DNA of 6,958 nt from Nitrospirota bacterium (GCA_030600405.1 JAUVMD010000065.1:1-6958); one strand, 5' to 3'. Counted from the first letter of the stretch, positions 1 through 6,890 are shown. Made by a program: numbers and translations. Notes: generated from the letters alone by a model not told the origin.

Positions 1-1
1 C

Positions 2-475
2 CGGCTTCAGCGGTTGCTCAATGAAAAAGGCTATCATTATAAGGTCGTCAATGCAGGAGTTTCGGGCGACACCACTGCCGGGGGTGCGTCGCGTATCCGA
101 TGGGTGTTACAGCATGAGCCGGAGATCGTCATTATCGAACTGGGGGCCAACGATGGCCTGCGCGGTCTGCCGATCAGCGAGATGCGCAAAAACCTGGGGA
201 TTATCATCGAAGCCTGTCAGAAGAAGGGTGCCAAGGTATTGTTGGCAGGAATGGAGATCACACCCAACCTGGGTGCTGAGTACAGTCAGGATTTCCGGGA
301 GTCATTCACTCTGCTGGCGAAGCAGTACAAAGTGCCCCTCATCCCGTTTTTTCTGAAAGACGTCGCCGCGCGTCCCGAACTCACCCAACCCGACGGCGTC
401 CATCCTCTTGCCAAGGGTTACGAAATCGCCACCCAAACCGTCTTCCAATACCTCGAACCGATGTTGAAGAAATAG
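2..475 (+). CDS. TesA-like SGNH hydrolase (arylesterase / lysophospholipase L1 family), 5' truncated
   Basis: This is the C-terminal 157 residues of a GDSL/SGNH-family esterase; the frame is open from base 2, so the gene starts outside the window. Visible family blocks (numbered from the first in-window residue) are block II GVSGDTT (19-25), block III GANDGLRG (48-55, with the oxyanion-hole Asn50) and block V DGVHP (Asp131 and His134 of the catalytic triad). The order, spacing and wording closely match E. coli TesA, which has SGDTS, GGNDGLRG and DDGIHP. The nucleophile block GDSL and any signal peptide lie off the left edge. Family members hydrolyse thioesters, lysophospholipids or aryl esters and are often periplasmic or lipid-anchored; which substrate applies here cannot be told. 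It stops at TAG (473-475), 13 nt from the convergent gene at 489. Family assignment is firm; substrate is open. Confidence 0.93.
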   Translation, partial: RLQRLLNEKGYHYKVVNAGVSGDTTAGGASRIRWVLQHEPEIVIIELGANDGLRGLPISEMRKNLGIIIEACQKKGAKVLLAGMEITPNLGAEYSQDFRESFTLLAKQYKVPLIPFFLKDVAARPELTQPDGVHPLAKGYEIATQTVFQYLEPMLKK

Positions 476-488
476 TAAAAGGTTTCGG

Positions 489-1586
489 TTACTTACAATT
501 CTCGAGATAACTTATGAGTTTGTCATAACATTTTCCGGAGTTGAGGATGTGGGTGGCGGCGTCAAATCCGCTTTGGACGTCCGGGAAGCGGCCGAACAGA
601 TACCCCAGCGTTGCGGCCTGGTAGGCGATGAGGGTTGCGGCGGATCCGCCTTTGCCCTGCAGCGCCTGCTCTCCCAGCTCGGCCACTTTTTCCCGACTGG
701 CGGGGATTGGCTTCAACGCTTCAAATGCTCCCTGAATCTGTTGCGCGGTTGAGGCATCCAACTCGCGGCTGACATCCAGTTTTTTCTCCTGCACACCGAC
801 CTTATTCAGATGGACAAACAGTTTAGCGGTCTTGTGCACGCCATATAATATGGAACCCTCCATCCCATTGCCGACCACGGCGATATCCCAGCCGCCCAAC
901 CTGGCGACGGCCAGCATGGATTTTTCATATCCCGGATGAAAGTAATTGGTGGCGAGGTAATTGGTCTTCGCTTTCAGCGGCATCAGCATTTTTTCCATCG
1001 TCCCCAGCATGGTGCGTTTCACGATTTCGGTACGGAGATTTTTCAAGGCGTTCAGTTGCAGATGGGTCTGTTGCATGCCGATGTAACCGAAACCGAATTT
1101 TTCGATGAGAGCTTTTCTGTATTCAAAGGTCTGGTTGACGGAAATCCCATAATGGTTCACCAGCAGGTCCTCGAACGTGATGCCGAACTTGGGTGGCAGG
1201 GGCAGGGCGGAATGGCCGTAAGCCGGCAGGCCCATCTCCGCCAGCAGGGGGATGGTGTAAAACGTGAAAATGGGGGTCCGCTCAAATCCGTCGAACGCCT
1301 CGGAGATCTGCACCAGCTTGTCGAATTTCACCTCCTGCTTGACGGTGGTGGCATCAAGGGCCTGCCAGTAGCCGATATTTTCTTCCAGAGTTTCCAGTTT
1401 CATGCGCGATGCGATCAGGAACACCGCCGCGCGTTCGCTCGACACCTCCCCGTTTAAAATCAGCGACAAGGCGTCCTCCGCCTCAGCTTGGGTGAGGTCC
1501 TTGCTCATTGTGGGTCCCGTGGCGATTTTTGCCAGATAGGATTTCATCCGCTCGTTGGCATCGGATTGTGAAGGATTTGCGTTCAT
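489..1586 (-). CDS. TrpD/TrpD2-like (anthranilate phosphoribosyltransferase fold) protein, non-canonical active site
   Basis: A 365-residue protein of the nucleoside phosphoribosyltransferase / TrpD fold. The N-terminal helical domain is visible at about residues 29-77 (LTQAEAEDALSLILNGEVSS and what follows). The C-terminal part also matches: a GNGMEGS loop (239-245), where TrpD has its HG-DG-DE loop, and a closing NSGKCYDKLISYL helix (349-361), where TrpD ends with SGKA-KL. However, the PRPP-binding GTGGD is replaced by AFDGFERT (97-104) and KHGNR by YGHSA (123-127). It is therefore unlikely to be the tryptophan-pathway enzyme, and no other trp gene is nearby. It looks more like the TrpD2/YbiB-type or 'DG-x-x-RT' relatives annotated generically as anthranilate phosphoribosyltransferase family; E. 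coli YbiB of that group binds nucleic acid. The ATG at 1586 has no clear Shine-Dalgarno; Met14 or Met27 are alternative starts. It is divergent from the radical SAM gene. Confidence 0.85.
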   Translation of the reverse strand: MNANPSQSDANERMKSYLAKIATGPTMSKDLTQAEAEDALSLILNGEVSSERAAVFLIASRMKLETLEENIGYWQALDATTVKQEVKFDKLVQISEAFDGFERTPIFTFYTIPLLAEMGLPAYGHSALPLPPKFGITFEDLLVNHYGISVNQTFEYRKALIEKFGFGYIGMQQTHLQLNALKNLRTEIVKRTMLGTMEKMLMPLKAKTNYLATNYFHPGYEKSMLAVARLGGWDIAVVGNGMEGSILYGVHKTAKLFVHLNKVGVQEKKLDVSRELDASTAQQIQGAFEALKPIPASREKVAELGEQALQGKGGSAATLIAYQAATLGYLFGRFPDVQSGFDAATHILNSGKCYDKLISYLENCK

Positions 1587-1609
1587 AATGGTTGCCGGCT
1601 CTGGTCTGC

Positions 1610-1616
1610 AAGGAAG
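1610..1616 (+). promoter_or_regulatory. Ribosome binding site of the radical SAM gene
   Basis: AAGGAAG lies 9 nt before the ATG at 1626 and supports that start over the in-frame ATGs at 1659 and 1662, which have no purine-rich site upstream. A GGAG at 1621-1624 is too close (1 nt) to serve this ATG. Confidence 0.55.
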
Positions 1617-1625
1617 TTTTGGAGT

Positions 1626-3377
1626 ATGATGCTATTTCCGATTAACTCTTTCGATTATATGATGGAATCAGTCATTGAGGAACAATTAAGCGAGGTTTCC
1701 GGCGCCATTCGTCCGGTCAGCGTGTTGCTGGTCTACCCCAGCACCAGCGAGGTGGCGCTGGCCAACCTCGGATTTCAGCGGGTGTACACCTTGCTGAACG
1801 CCATCGAAGCGGTGACCTGCGACCGCTTCAGCCTACCGCCCGGATGGGACCCGACCACGCCACAACTGAAGTCGGATCAACTTCGCTCGCACGATCTGGG
1901 TCGCCTGCCGATGGACTTCGACCTCATCGCATTTTCCATTTCTTTCGAGCCGGATTACCTGAACACGGCATTGATCCTCGACTATTTCGGCATTCCGCTG
2001 GACCGCAAACAGCGCGGACCGCAATACCCCTTGGTTGTTGCCGGGGGATCGGCGTTGTTCATCAATCCGGAACCGCTGGCGGATATTCTTGACCTGTGCT
2101 TCATCGGCGAAGGCGAGGGCATGGTCGAACGGTTTTTTCATCACGTCACGCATACCCAATGGAGCGACCCGCGCGAACTATTAAAGGACCTGGCGCAACA
2201 GCCGGGCATCTATGTGCCGCAGTTTTACCATCCGGTGTATGACGCCGAACGTCAAACGGCACTCCAAGCTGAACTGTTTGTGGCTGAGCGCGTGGAGCGT
2301 CACTGGGTGCCGGAGGGTTCGCCGGAGTTGTGCACGCACTCGGAACTGCACGAGGAGGCGACCGCGTTCAAGAACATGGCGTTGATGGAGGTGACGCGCG
2401 GGTGCATTTGGGCGTGCCGCTTCTGCACCGCCGGATTCATCTACCGCCCGCCGCGCGAACCGGATTTGACGCAAACGTATAATTCGCTGGCGCGCGTATT
2501 GATCGATCAGGGGAAAGAGGCATCGACTATTGGCCTGGTGGGTCCGTCGGTGACCGATCATCCGCAATTGCTGGGTCTGGCGCGGCAGTTGGTGGCCGAA
2601 GGTAAAAAACTTTCGTTTTCCTCCCTGCGCATGGAAACGCTGACTGATGAATTGGTCGACCTGATCATTCAGAGCGGGCAGAAAACCTTGACCGTAGCGA
2701 TCGATGCGCCGTCGGAGCGCATGCGCGACGTCATCAACAAATCGGCGAGCGACGACTTCGTCATCGACAAGTGCCGCTTCCTGACCGAGAAGGGCGTCCT
2801 GCATCTCAAAATCTATTCGATCATCGGCCTGCCGACGGAAACGGATGACGACATCGATCAGTTCATCCGTCTGGTCGAGAACGTTCAAAAAGTGTACGTG
2901 ACGGCCTGTCGTAAGCGCGGCAACATCGGTTCGGTGACCATCAGTTTGAGTCCGTTGATACCGAAGCCGGGTACGCCGTTTCAGTGGCACCCGATGGAGA
3001 GCGTGCCGGTGCTGAAAAAGCGGTTTATGAAAGTGCGCAAGGCCCTGGGTAAACTGCCGAACATTGAGCTCAGTTTCGGGTCGCCTAACGAAGCCTACCT
3101 GCAGACGTACCTGTCGCGCGGCGACCGGCGGGCGTTGTCGTTCTTTCAGGAATATCTCGCCAATGGCCACGACGAAAAAGCGGCATTGCAAAAAGCCGAA
3201 CCGCATCCCGATCATGCGGTGTACCGTCAGTTTGAAAAAGACGATCACCTGCCGTGGGACATCATCGATCACGGGTACTTCCAAAAATTTCTCTGGCAGG
3301 ATTATCAACGCGCCTTGCTGCACAAACACACCCCTGTGTGCGACACTGCCACCTGTAAAATCTGCGGCATCTGTTGA
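1626..3377 (+). CDS. Radical SAM protein with B12-binding-like N-terminus (COG1032 / TIGR03960-like)
   Basis: A 583-residue cytoplasmic iron-sulfur enzyme. Residues about 30-175 resemble the Rossmann-like B12-binding region of COG1032 proteins (VSVLLVYPS at 31-39, VVAGGSALFINPEPLAD at 137-153, IGEGEG at 160-165). The radical SAM core starts at RGCIWACRFC: Cys260, Cys264 and Cys267 form the CxxxCxxC site for the [4Fe-4S] cluster that cleaves S-adenosylmethionine. Further core segments are SSLRMETLTDEL (332-343), a TVAIDAPSERMRDVINK strand-loop (356-372) and IIGLPTET (399-406). The chain ends in a Cys-rich tail, Cys572, 577, 580 and 583, with the last Cys as the final residue; this CxxCGxC-type ending resembles the end of the radical SAM half of TIGR03960-type proteins. 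The DUF2344 partner domain sometimes linked to them is absent. There is no obvious B12-ligating DxHxxG motif, so cobalamin binding is uncertain. The substrate is unknown. The CDP-alcohol phosphatidyltransferase follows after 16 nt. Confidence 0.9.
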   Translation: MMLFPINSFDYMMESVIEEQLSEVSGAIRPVSVLLVYPSTSEVALANLGFQRVYTLLNAIEAVTCDRFSLPPGWDPTTPQLKSDQLRSHDLGRLPMDFDLIAFSISFEPDYLNTALILDYFGIPLDRKQRGPQYPLVVAGGSALFINPEPLADILDLCFIGEGEGMVERFFHHVTHTQWSDPRELLKDLAQQPGIYVPQFYHPVYDAERQTALQAELFVAERVERHWVPEGSPELCTHSELHEEATAFKNMALMEVTRGCIWACRFCTAGFIYRPPREPDLTQTYNSLARVLIDQGKEASTIGLVGPSVTDHPQLLGLARQLVAEGKKLSFSSLRMETLTDELVDLIIQSGQKTLTVAIDAPSERMRDVINKSASDDFVIDKCRFLTEKGVLHLKIYSIIGLPTETDDDIDQFIRLVENVQKVYVTACRKRGNIGSVTISLSPLIPKPGTPFQWHPMESVPVLKKRFMKVRKALGKLPNIELSFGSPNEAYLQTYLSRGDRRALSFFQEYLANGHDEKAALQKAEPHPDHAVYRQFEKDDHLPWDIIDHGYFQKFLWQDYQRALLHKHTPVCDTATCKICGIC

Positions 3378-3381
3378 CGCC

Positions 3382-3386
3382 GGGAG
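3382..3386 (+). promoter_or_regulatory. Ribosome binding site deciding the GTG start at 3394
   Basis: GGGAG lies 7 nt before the GTG at 3394, just after the radical SAM stop codon (TGA 3375-3377). It is the only good site near the start of the conserved protein. The in-frame ATG at 3421 has no Shine-Dalgarno. Confidence 0.65.
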
Positions 3387-3393
3387 CTCCTCC

Positions 3394-4284
3394 GTGGCCG
3401 ATCCCATCGACTTTCGCAAAATGGAAAAACTGCCGGAAGGCTTCCGGTTCTTCGATGTGAACATGTTGTGGTATTTTCCGAATCGCTGGGCGGTGCGCCT
3501 CTTGTATCCGTTACCGATTTCCGCCAACCAGTTGACAATGCTTGCCCTTGGGATGGGCCTGATGTCCGCCGCGTTTTATGTTTCGAATGCAGAGACAGCG
3601 CTGATGTGGGGCGCGGTTTTCTTATATGGAAAGCTTTTCCTCGACAACATCGACGGCAACCTGGCGCGTCTCCGGGGGGAGGAGTCGCGTCTTGGCCGTT
3701 TTCTCGATTCGTTTTCCGATTTTGTGGTTTCCGTGTTGGTGTATGGCGCCATCACCTTTCGGATGGCGCAGGATTCTTCGAACCCCGGTTTCATCTGGAT
3801 ATTAGGATTCCTGGCTTTGGTAAGCAGTCTCTTGCAGTGCAGTTACTGGGTGTATTATTACGTGAGTTATACCGACTGGGTGGGATCGTATTCCAAGAAC
3901 CGTCCGGACGAAACGGTGACGAAAGAAGACCGCCAGGCAGTGGAATCGGGTGAGATGACCGGCGCCGTTTTTTTTCTTCAGAAATTTCACGTTATAACCT
4001 ACGGTTGGCAGGATGCGCTAATCGCGACGTTGGACCGCGTCAGCCGCCAAGCGGCGGATTACCAGGAAAGCGAGGAACATCGAAAACGCTGGGTGGCCGA
4101 TAAAACCTTTCTTACCAGGATGGGTCCGTTATGTGTCTGCACCAACACGATGGCGCTGGTGGTGTTGTCTTTACTGAACCAGCTGGAATTATTTTTGGTT
4201 CTGGTGGTGTTTCTGGGCAACGGATACCTGTTGGCCCTGCAGGTGTGGAAAATTTTTCGATTTAAGAAGTCTTCGGCCAATTAA
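3394..4284 (+). CDS. CDP-alcohol phosphatidyltransferase family membrane protein
   Basis: A 296-residue integral membrane enzyme. It carries the complete family signature D-x2-DG-x2-AR-x8-G-x3-D-x3-D: Asp84, Asp87-Gly88, Ala91-Arg92, Gly101, Asp105, Asp109. These residues bind the two metal ions and the CDP group; family members transfer a phosphoalcohol between a CDP-activated donor and an alcohol acceptor, as in phosphatidylglycerophosphate, phosphatidylserine or phosphatidylinositol-phosphate synthesis. Hydrophobic segments lie at about 47-63, 68-83, 108-122, 131-158, 250-261 and 264-284, consistent with six membrane helices. Between the fourth and fifth is a long charged stretch (about 160-240), which makes it longer than the usual ~200 residues. 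The frame stays open far upstream inside the radical SAM gene, but that part is out-of-frame shadow; GTG 3394 with GGGAG is the best start. Spacing of 16 nt suggests one transcript with the radical SAM gene. Family is certain; headgroup and donor are not. Confidence 0.92.
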   Translation: MADPIDFRKMEKLPEGFRFFDVNMLWYFPNRWAVRLLYPLPISANQLTMLALGMGLMSAAFYVSNAETALMWGAVFLYGKLFLDNIDGNLARLRGEESRLGRFLDSFSDFVVSVLVYGAITFRMAQDSSNPGFIWILGFLALVSSLLQCSYWVYYYVSYTDWVGSYSKNRPDETVTKEDRQAVESGEMTGAVFFLQKFHVITYGWQDALIATLDRVSRQAADYQESEEHRKRWVADKTFLTRMGPLCVCTNTMALVVLSLLNQLELFLVLVVFLGNGYLLALQVWKIFRFKKSSAN

Positions 4285-4353
4285 AAATTAAAAGTAAGCT
4301 CAGACTCGGTGGGCCGACCTAATCAGGATTGCAATATTTCAACCCTCACTCAC

Positions 4354-4357
4354 GGAG
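4354..4357 (+). promoter_or_regulatory. Ribosome binding site of the Rieske-GltS gene
   Basis: GGAG lies 7 nt before the ATG at 4365. The 80-nt gap 4285-4364 before this gene is long enough to hold its own promoter, but I see no convincing -35/-10 pair, so whether it is read with the upstream two genes is open. Confidence 0.6.
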
Positions 4358-4364
4358 AAACTGA

Positions 4365-5981
4365 ATGCATAAAGTGGAAGTGGCGCAGTGGAATGCTCTT
4401 AAGGACCGGGAACCGGCGTATGCGCTGGTGGCGAATGTTGACCTGGTGATCGTCAGGTATGACGATCAGGTCTCCGTATTCTATGGCCGGTGCCCGCACC
4501 GGGGCGCGTTGTTGAGCGACGGATTTGTTTCCGGAACCAACCTGATTTGCGGCGTCCATAAATGGGATTTTCGGTACGACACCGGCATCAGCGAGTACAG
4601 CAACGATGAAGCGCTTCCAAAATTTTCCTCGTGGTTGGAGAACCGAATCGTGTTTGTGGATGAAGAGGAAATAGCTGAATGGGCCAAAGAGCATCCACAA
4701 CCGTTCGACCGCAACGCCTATCTCGGATTGTATGCCGATACCGGAGGCACCGATGCCGAGCCGCACAACCATTTCATCCAGCAGCTGGCGAAGGACGGGT
4801 TGTCCAAGCTGGGACATCACGGAAGCGTTGCGGCGATGGGGGTGCCTCGTGACGAGCTTCCGTTGTGGGACGACATTCAGTTGGTGACCGCCCAGTTGGC
4901 CACGATGCCTTTGTTGGACGATGACCTGGTGGGCACGGAAGTGATCATTGGTCCCAATGCCCAAAAACCGCTGACTTTGAAAATCCCCCTGCTGGTGTCA
5001 GACATGAGTTTCGGCGCATTGTCAGCAGAAGCCAAGGTGGCACTGGCGATGGGCGCGGAGCAGGCGGGGACCGGCATCTGCAGTGGCGAAGGCGGGATGC
5101 TTCCCGAAGAGCAAGCAGCCAATAGCCGGTATTTTTATGAGCTGGCCTCGGCCCGGTTCGGGTATTCCATGGACAAGGTTCAACGCTGCCAGGCATTTCA
5201 CTTCAAGGGTGGGCAGGGCGCCAAGACCGGAACCGGCGGTCACCTGCCGGGTGAAAAAGTGAAGGGCAAGATCGCCCAGGTGCGCGGTCTCAAAGAAGGC
5301 GAACCGGCAGTGTCTCCGCCAAGGTTTCCCGACTGGAAGGATTTAAAACCCATCAAGGCATTTGCCGACGAGGTGCGGGAAGCGACCGGCGGAATTCCCA
5401 TCGGCTACAAGCTGTCGGCCCAGCATATTGAAGCTGACATCGACGCGGCGTTGGGGGTGGGTGTCGATTACATTATTCTGGACGGACGCGGCGGAGGTAC
5501 CGGTGCCGCGCCCTTACTGTTCCGCGAAAACATTTCCGTTCCCACGATCCCGGCCCTGGCGCGCGCGCGGCATCATCTGGACCAGCTGGACCGCAAGGAC
5601 ATCACTTTGGTCATCACCGGCGGCTTGCGGATACCCGCCGACTTCGCGAAAGCGTTGGCGCTGGGCGCCGATGCCATCGCCGTTTCTAACTCAGCGATCC
5701 AGGCGATCGGGTGTATCGGCATGCGGGCGTGTCACACCAATAACTGCCCGGTGGGCATTGCCACGCAGAAAGAACATCTCCGTCAACGATTGGATGTGAA
5801 GGAATCCGCGAAGCGGCTGAACAATTTTTTTAACGCGTCGGTGGAGTTGATGAAAGTCCTGGCGCGGGCGTGCGGTCACACCCACTTCAACCAGTTTAAT
5901 GCGGGCGACCTCACCGCCTGGAAGAAAGACATGGCCGACCTCACCGGCATCGACTACGGGGGTATGGCGGGACGGGTTTAA
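4365..5981 (+). CDS. Rieske [2Fe-2S] domain fused to FMN-binding glutamate synthase-type domain
   Basis: A 538-residue, apparently soluble redox protein. Residues about 1-105 are a Rieske domain: Cys43-Pro-His45 and Cys62-Gly-Val-His65, with 16 residues between His45 and Cys62. It lacks the extra disulfide cysteines of bc1-type Rieske proteins, so it is of the ferredoxin/NirD/dioxygenase type. After a linker, residues about 165-510 are the central FMN domain of glutamate synthase (GltB-like): MSFGALSAEAK (214-224), SGEGGMLPEE (240-249), KGGQGAKTG (281-289), GRGGGTGAAP (374-383), TGGLR (418-422), and a [3Fe-4S] site Cys450-x5-Cys456-x4-Cys461 in GCIGMRACHTNNCPVGIATQ. The N-terminal glutaminase domain and the C-terminal beta-helix domain of full GltB are absent. 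Family relatives form glutamate, or transfer amino groups, using electrons passed through FMN and Fe-S centres. Here the Rieske domain could be the built-in electron entry, which is inference. The actual substrate is unknown. Confidence 0.93.
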   Translation: MHKVEVAQWNALKDREPAYALVANVDLVIVRYDDQVSVFYGRCPHRGALLSDGFVSGTNLICGVHKWDFRYDTGISEYSNDEALPKFSSWLENRIVFVDEEEIAEWAKEHPQPFDRNAYLGLYADTGGTDAEPHNHFIQQLAKDGLSKLGHHGSVAAMGVPRDELPLWDDIQLVTAQLATMPLLDDDLVGTEVIIGPNAQKPLTLKIPLLVSDMSFGALSAEAKVALAMGAEQAGTGICSGEGGMLPEEQAANSRYFYELASARFGYSMDKVQRCQAFHFKGGQGAKTGTGGHLPGEKVKGKIAQVRGLKEGEPAVSPPRFPDWKDLKPIKAFADEVREATGGIPIGYKLSAQHIEADIDAALGVGVDYIILDGRGGGTGAAPLLFRENISVPTIPALARARHHLDQLDRKDITLVITGGLRIPADFAKALALGADAIAVSNSAIQAIGCIGMRACHTNNCPVGIATQKEHLRQRLDVKESAKRLNNFFNASVELMKVLARACGHTHFNQFNAGDLTAWKKDMADLTGIDYGGMAGRV

Positions 5982-5995
5982 TCTACTGCACGTCG

Positions 5996-6685
5996 TTAAT
6001 TGAGACGGGAATCGATGCCCTTTTTGGAGAACAGGGCGGACTGTTGGAGGATGCGTTGTTTGAGGTTGATCAGATCGTGGACCTGTTGGTAGCGTTTCAT
6101 CACGTCGAACTCTTCCAGAAAATGTTGCCGGTCGTTCAAGGGCTGATCGAAAAAGTAGGCGACGCGGTCGACCATCTCTCCCAGCGTTTTACAATCTTGC
6201 ACGTCCATTTCCACTTTCTGCGCGTTTTCGAGTGGCAGTTGACTGGTGAAAGCGTGGAATTTTCCGATCAATTGCTTGCACAGGTCGGTGGAGGGGTCGA
6301 TGGTTTGATCGTTGATGTTGTTTAACAGTTCGACTTCGGCCTGGCGGTAGAGAGTGTCCCCCACTTCGCGGACGATGCGGAACCGGTTTTGCCCGCGCAG
6401 GACGATATCGTATTTGCCGTCGTCGTGCCTGGTCCATTGCTCAAGGCTTCCCGCACAGCCTACGGGATTGATGTCCGGCGATCCCCGGTACTCCTCTTCA
6501 TATCCCGGTTGCAGGAGGACCATGCCGATCCATTGGCCGGAGTCGATGGCGTTGCCCACCATTTGCCGGTAACGTTCCTCAAAAATATGGAGCGGCAGAA
6601 CCGTACCGGGATAAAAAACAGAATTGGGCAGGGGGAACAGCGCGATGGTTTTCAGCGATGTCGGGGGCCGGTCAGGATTTTCCAC
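5996..6685 (-). CDS. Stand-alone Lon N-terminal (LON substrate-binding / PUA-like) domain protein
   Basis: A 229-residue protein, counted from the GTG at 6685. Residues about 11-120 are a Lon N-terminal domain: TIALFPLPNSVFYPGT (13-28), LPLHIFEERYRQMV (30-43), NPVGCAG (73-79) and DIVLRGQNRFRIV (93-105). A helical region about 134-215 follows, as in the family. There is no AAA+ ATPase and no Ser-Lys protease domain, so it cannot be an ATP-dependent protease; such proteins are common in bacteria, are usually annotated as peptidase S16 or LON domain protein, and their role is poorly known. The frame runs on upstream to an ATG at 6826, but the extra 47 residues (MQASPYSCRKL onward) show no family similarity and overlap two TATAAT boxes. 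GTG 6685 has GAGG at 5-nt spacing, so I prefer it. It ends 14 nt from the convergent Rieske-GltS gene. Confidence 0.88.
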   Translation of the reverse strand: MENPDRPPTSLKTIALFPLPNSVFYPGTVLPLHIFEERYRQMVGNAIDSGQWIGMVLLQPGYEEEYRGSPDINPVGCAGSLEQWTRHDDGKYDIVLRGQNRFRIVREVGDTLYRQAEVELLNNINDQTIDPSTDLCKQLIGKFHAFTSQLPLENAQKVEMDVQDCKTLGEMVDRVAYFFDQPLNDRQHFLEEFDVMKRYQQVHDLINLKQRILQQSALFSKKGIDSRLN

Positions 6686-6690
6686 GATGG

Positions 6691-6694
6691 CCTC
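6691..6694 (-). promoter_or_regulatory. Ribosome binding site deciding the GTG start at 6685
   Basis: On the minus strand GAGG precedes GTG by 5 nt (GAGGCCATCGTG). The alternative ATG at 6826 has AAGG directly abutting it with no spacer, and the ATG at 6742 has a GAAGGG about 12 nt away. Confidence 0.55.
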
Positions 6695-6703
6695 AATTAC
6701 GTT

Positions 6704-6724
6704 ATTATACCCTGAATTATAGCA
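6704..6724 (-). promoter_or_regulatory. Tandem TATAAT promoter of the LON domain gene
   Basis: Reading the minus strand, TGCTATAAT (6724-6716) is a perfect extended -10 box, and a second perfect TATAAT lies at 6709-6704. No good TTGACA-like -35 is seen at 16-18 nt for either; a weak TTCATG lies 18 nt upstream of the first. Expected start points near 6709 and 6697 would give leaders of roughly 24 and 12 nt before the GTG at 6685. The exact matches and the position just before a good ribosome binding site make this a credible sigma-70-type promoter, but it is a sequence match only. Confidence 0.55.
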
Positions 6725-6890
6725 TTGTTTGTTACGGCACATGAAAGGTTTTATCCCTTCGCGCGACAACAGTTTTGTGAGAAATGAGAATCGCAGTTTT
6801 CTGCAACTATATGGAGAGGCTTGCATCCTTATAGGGCGGGGCAGACCCGTTTCCCCTGAATCGTTGACTCATTCATGTTAACCTGAAGCC

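Noticed and set aside
456..490. Inverted repeat AACCGA / TCGGTT between the two convergent genes, considered as a terminator
   Set aside because: Only 6 bp of stem with a 23-nt loop, and no T-run follows on either strand.
844..849. TATAAT on the plus strand inside the TrpD-like gene
   Set aside because: It lies deep in a coding region, antisense to it, with no downstream gene start or ribosome binding site nearby.
936..1457. 173-codon open frame on the plus strand inside the TrpD-like gene
   Set aside because: Antisense shadow of a protein with a recognisable fold; no ribosome binding site or family pattern.
3064..3393. Upstream extension of the CDP-alcohol transferase frame to an earlier start
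   Set aside because: The extra 110 residues overlap the radical SAM C-terminal coding region in another frame and are Arg/Thr/Cys-rich noise; GTG 3394 with GGGAG is better.
2181..3527. 448-codon open frame on the minus strand across the radical SAM gene
   Set aside because: It is antisense to a gene with clear conserved motifs, its translation is rich in Arg, His and Gln without any domain pattern, and it is a typical high-GC shadow frame.
4306..4317. Small hairpin TCGG-TGGG-CCGA before the Rieske-GltS gene
   Set aside because: A 4-bp stem without a T-run; expected by chance.
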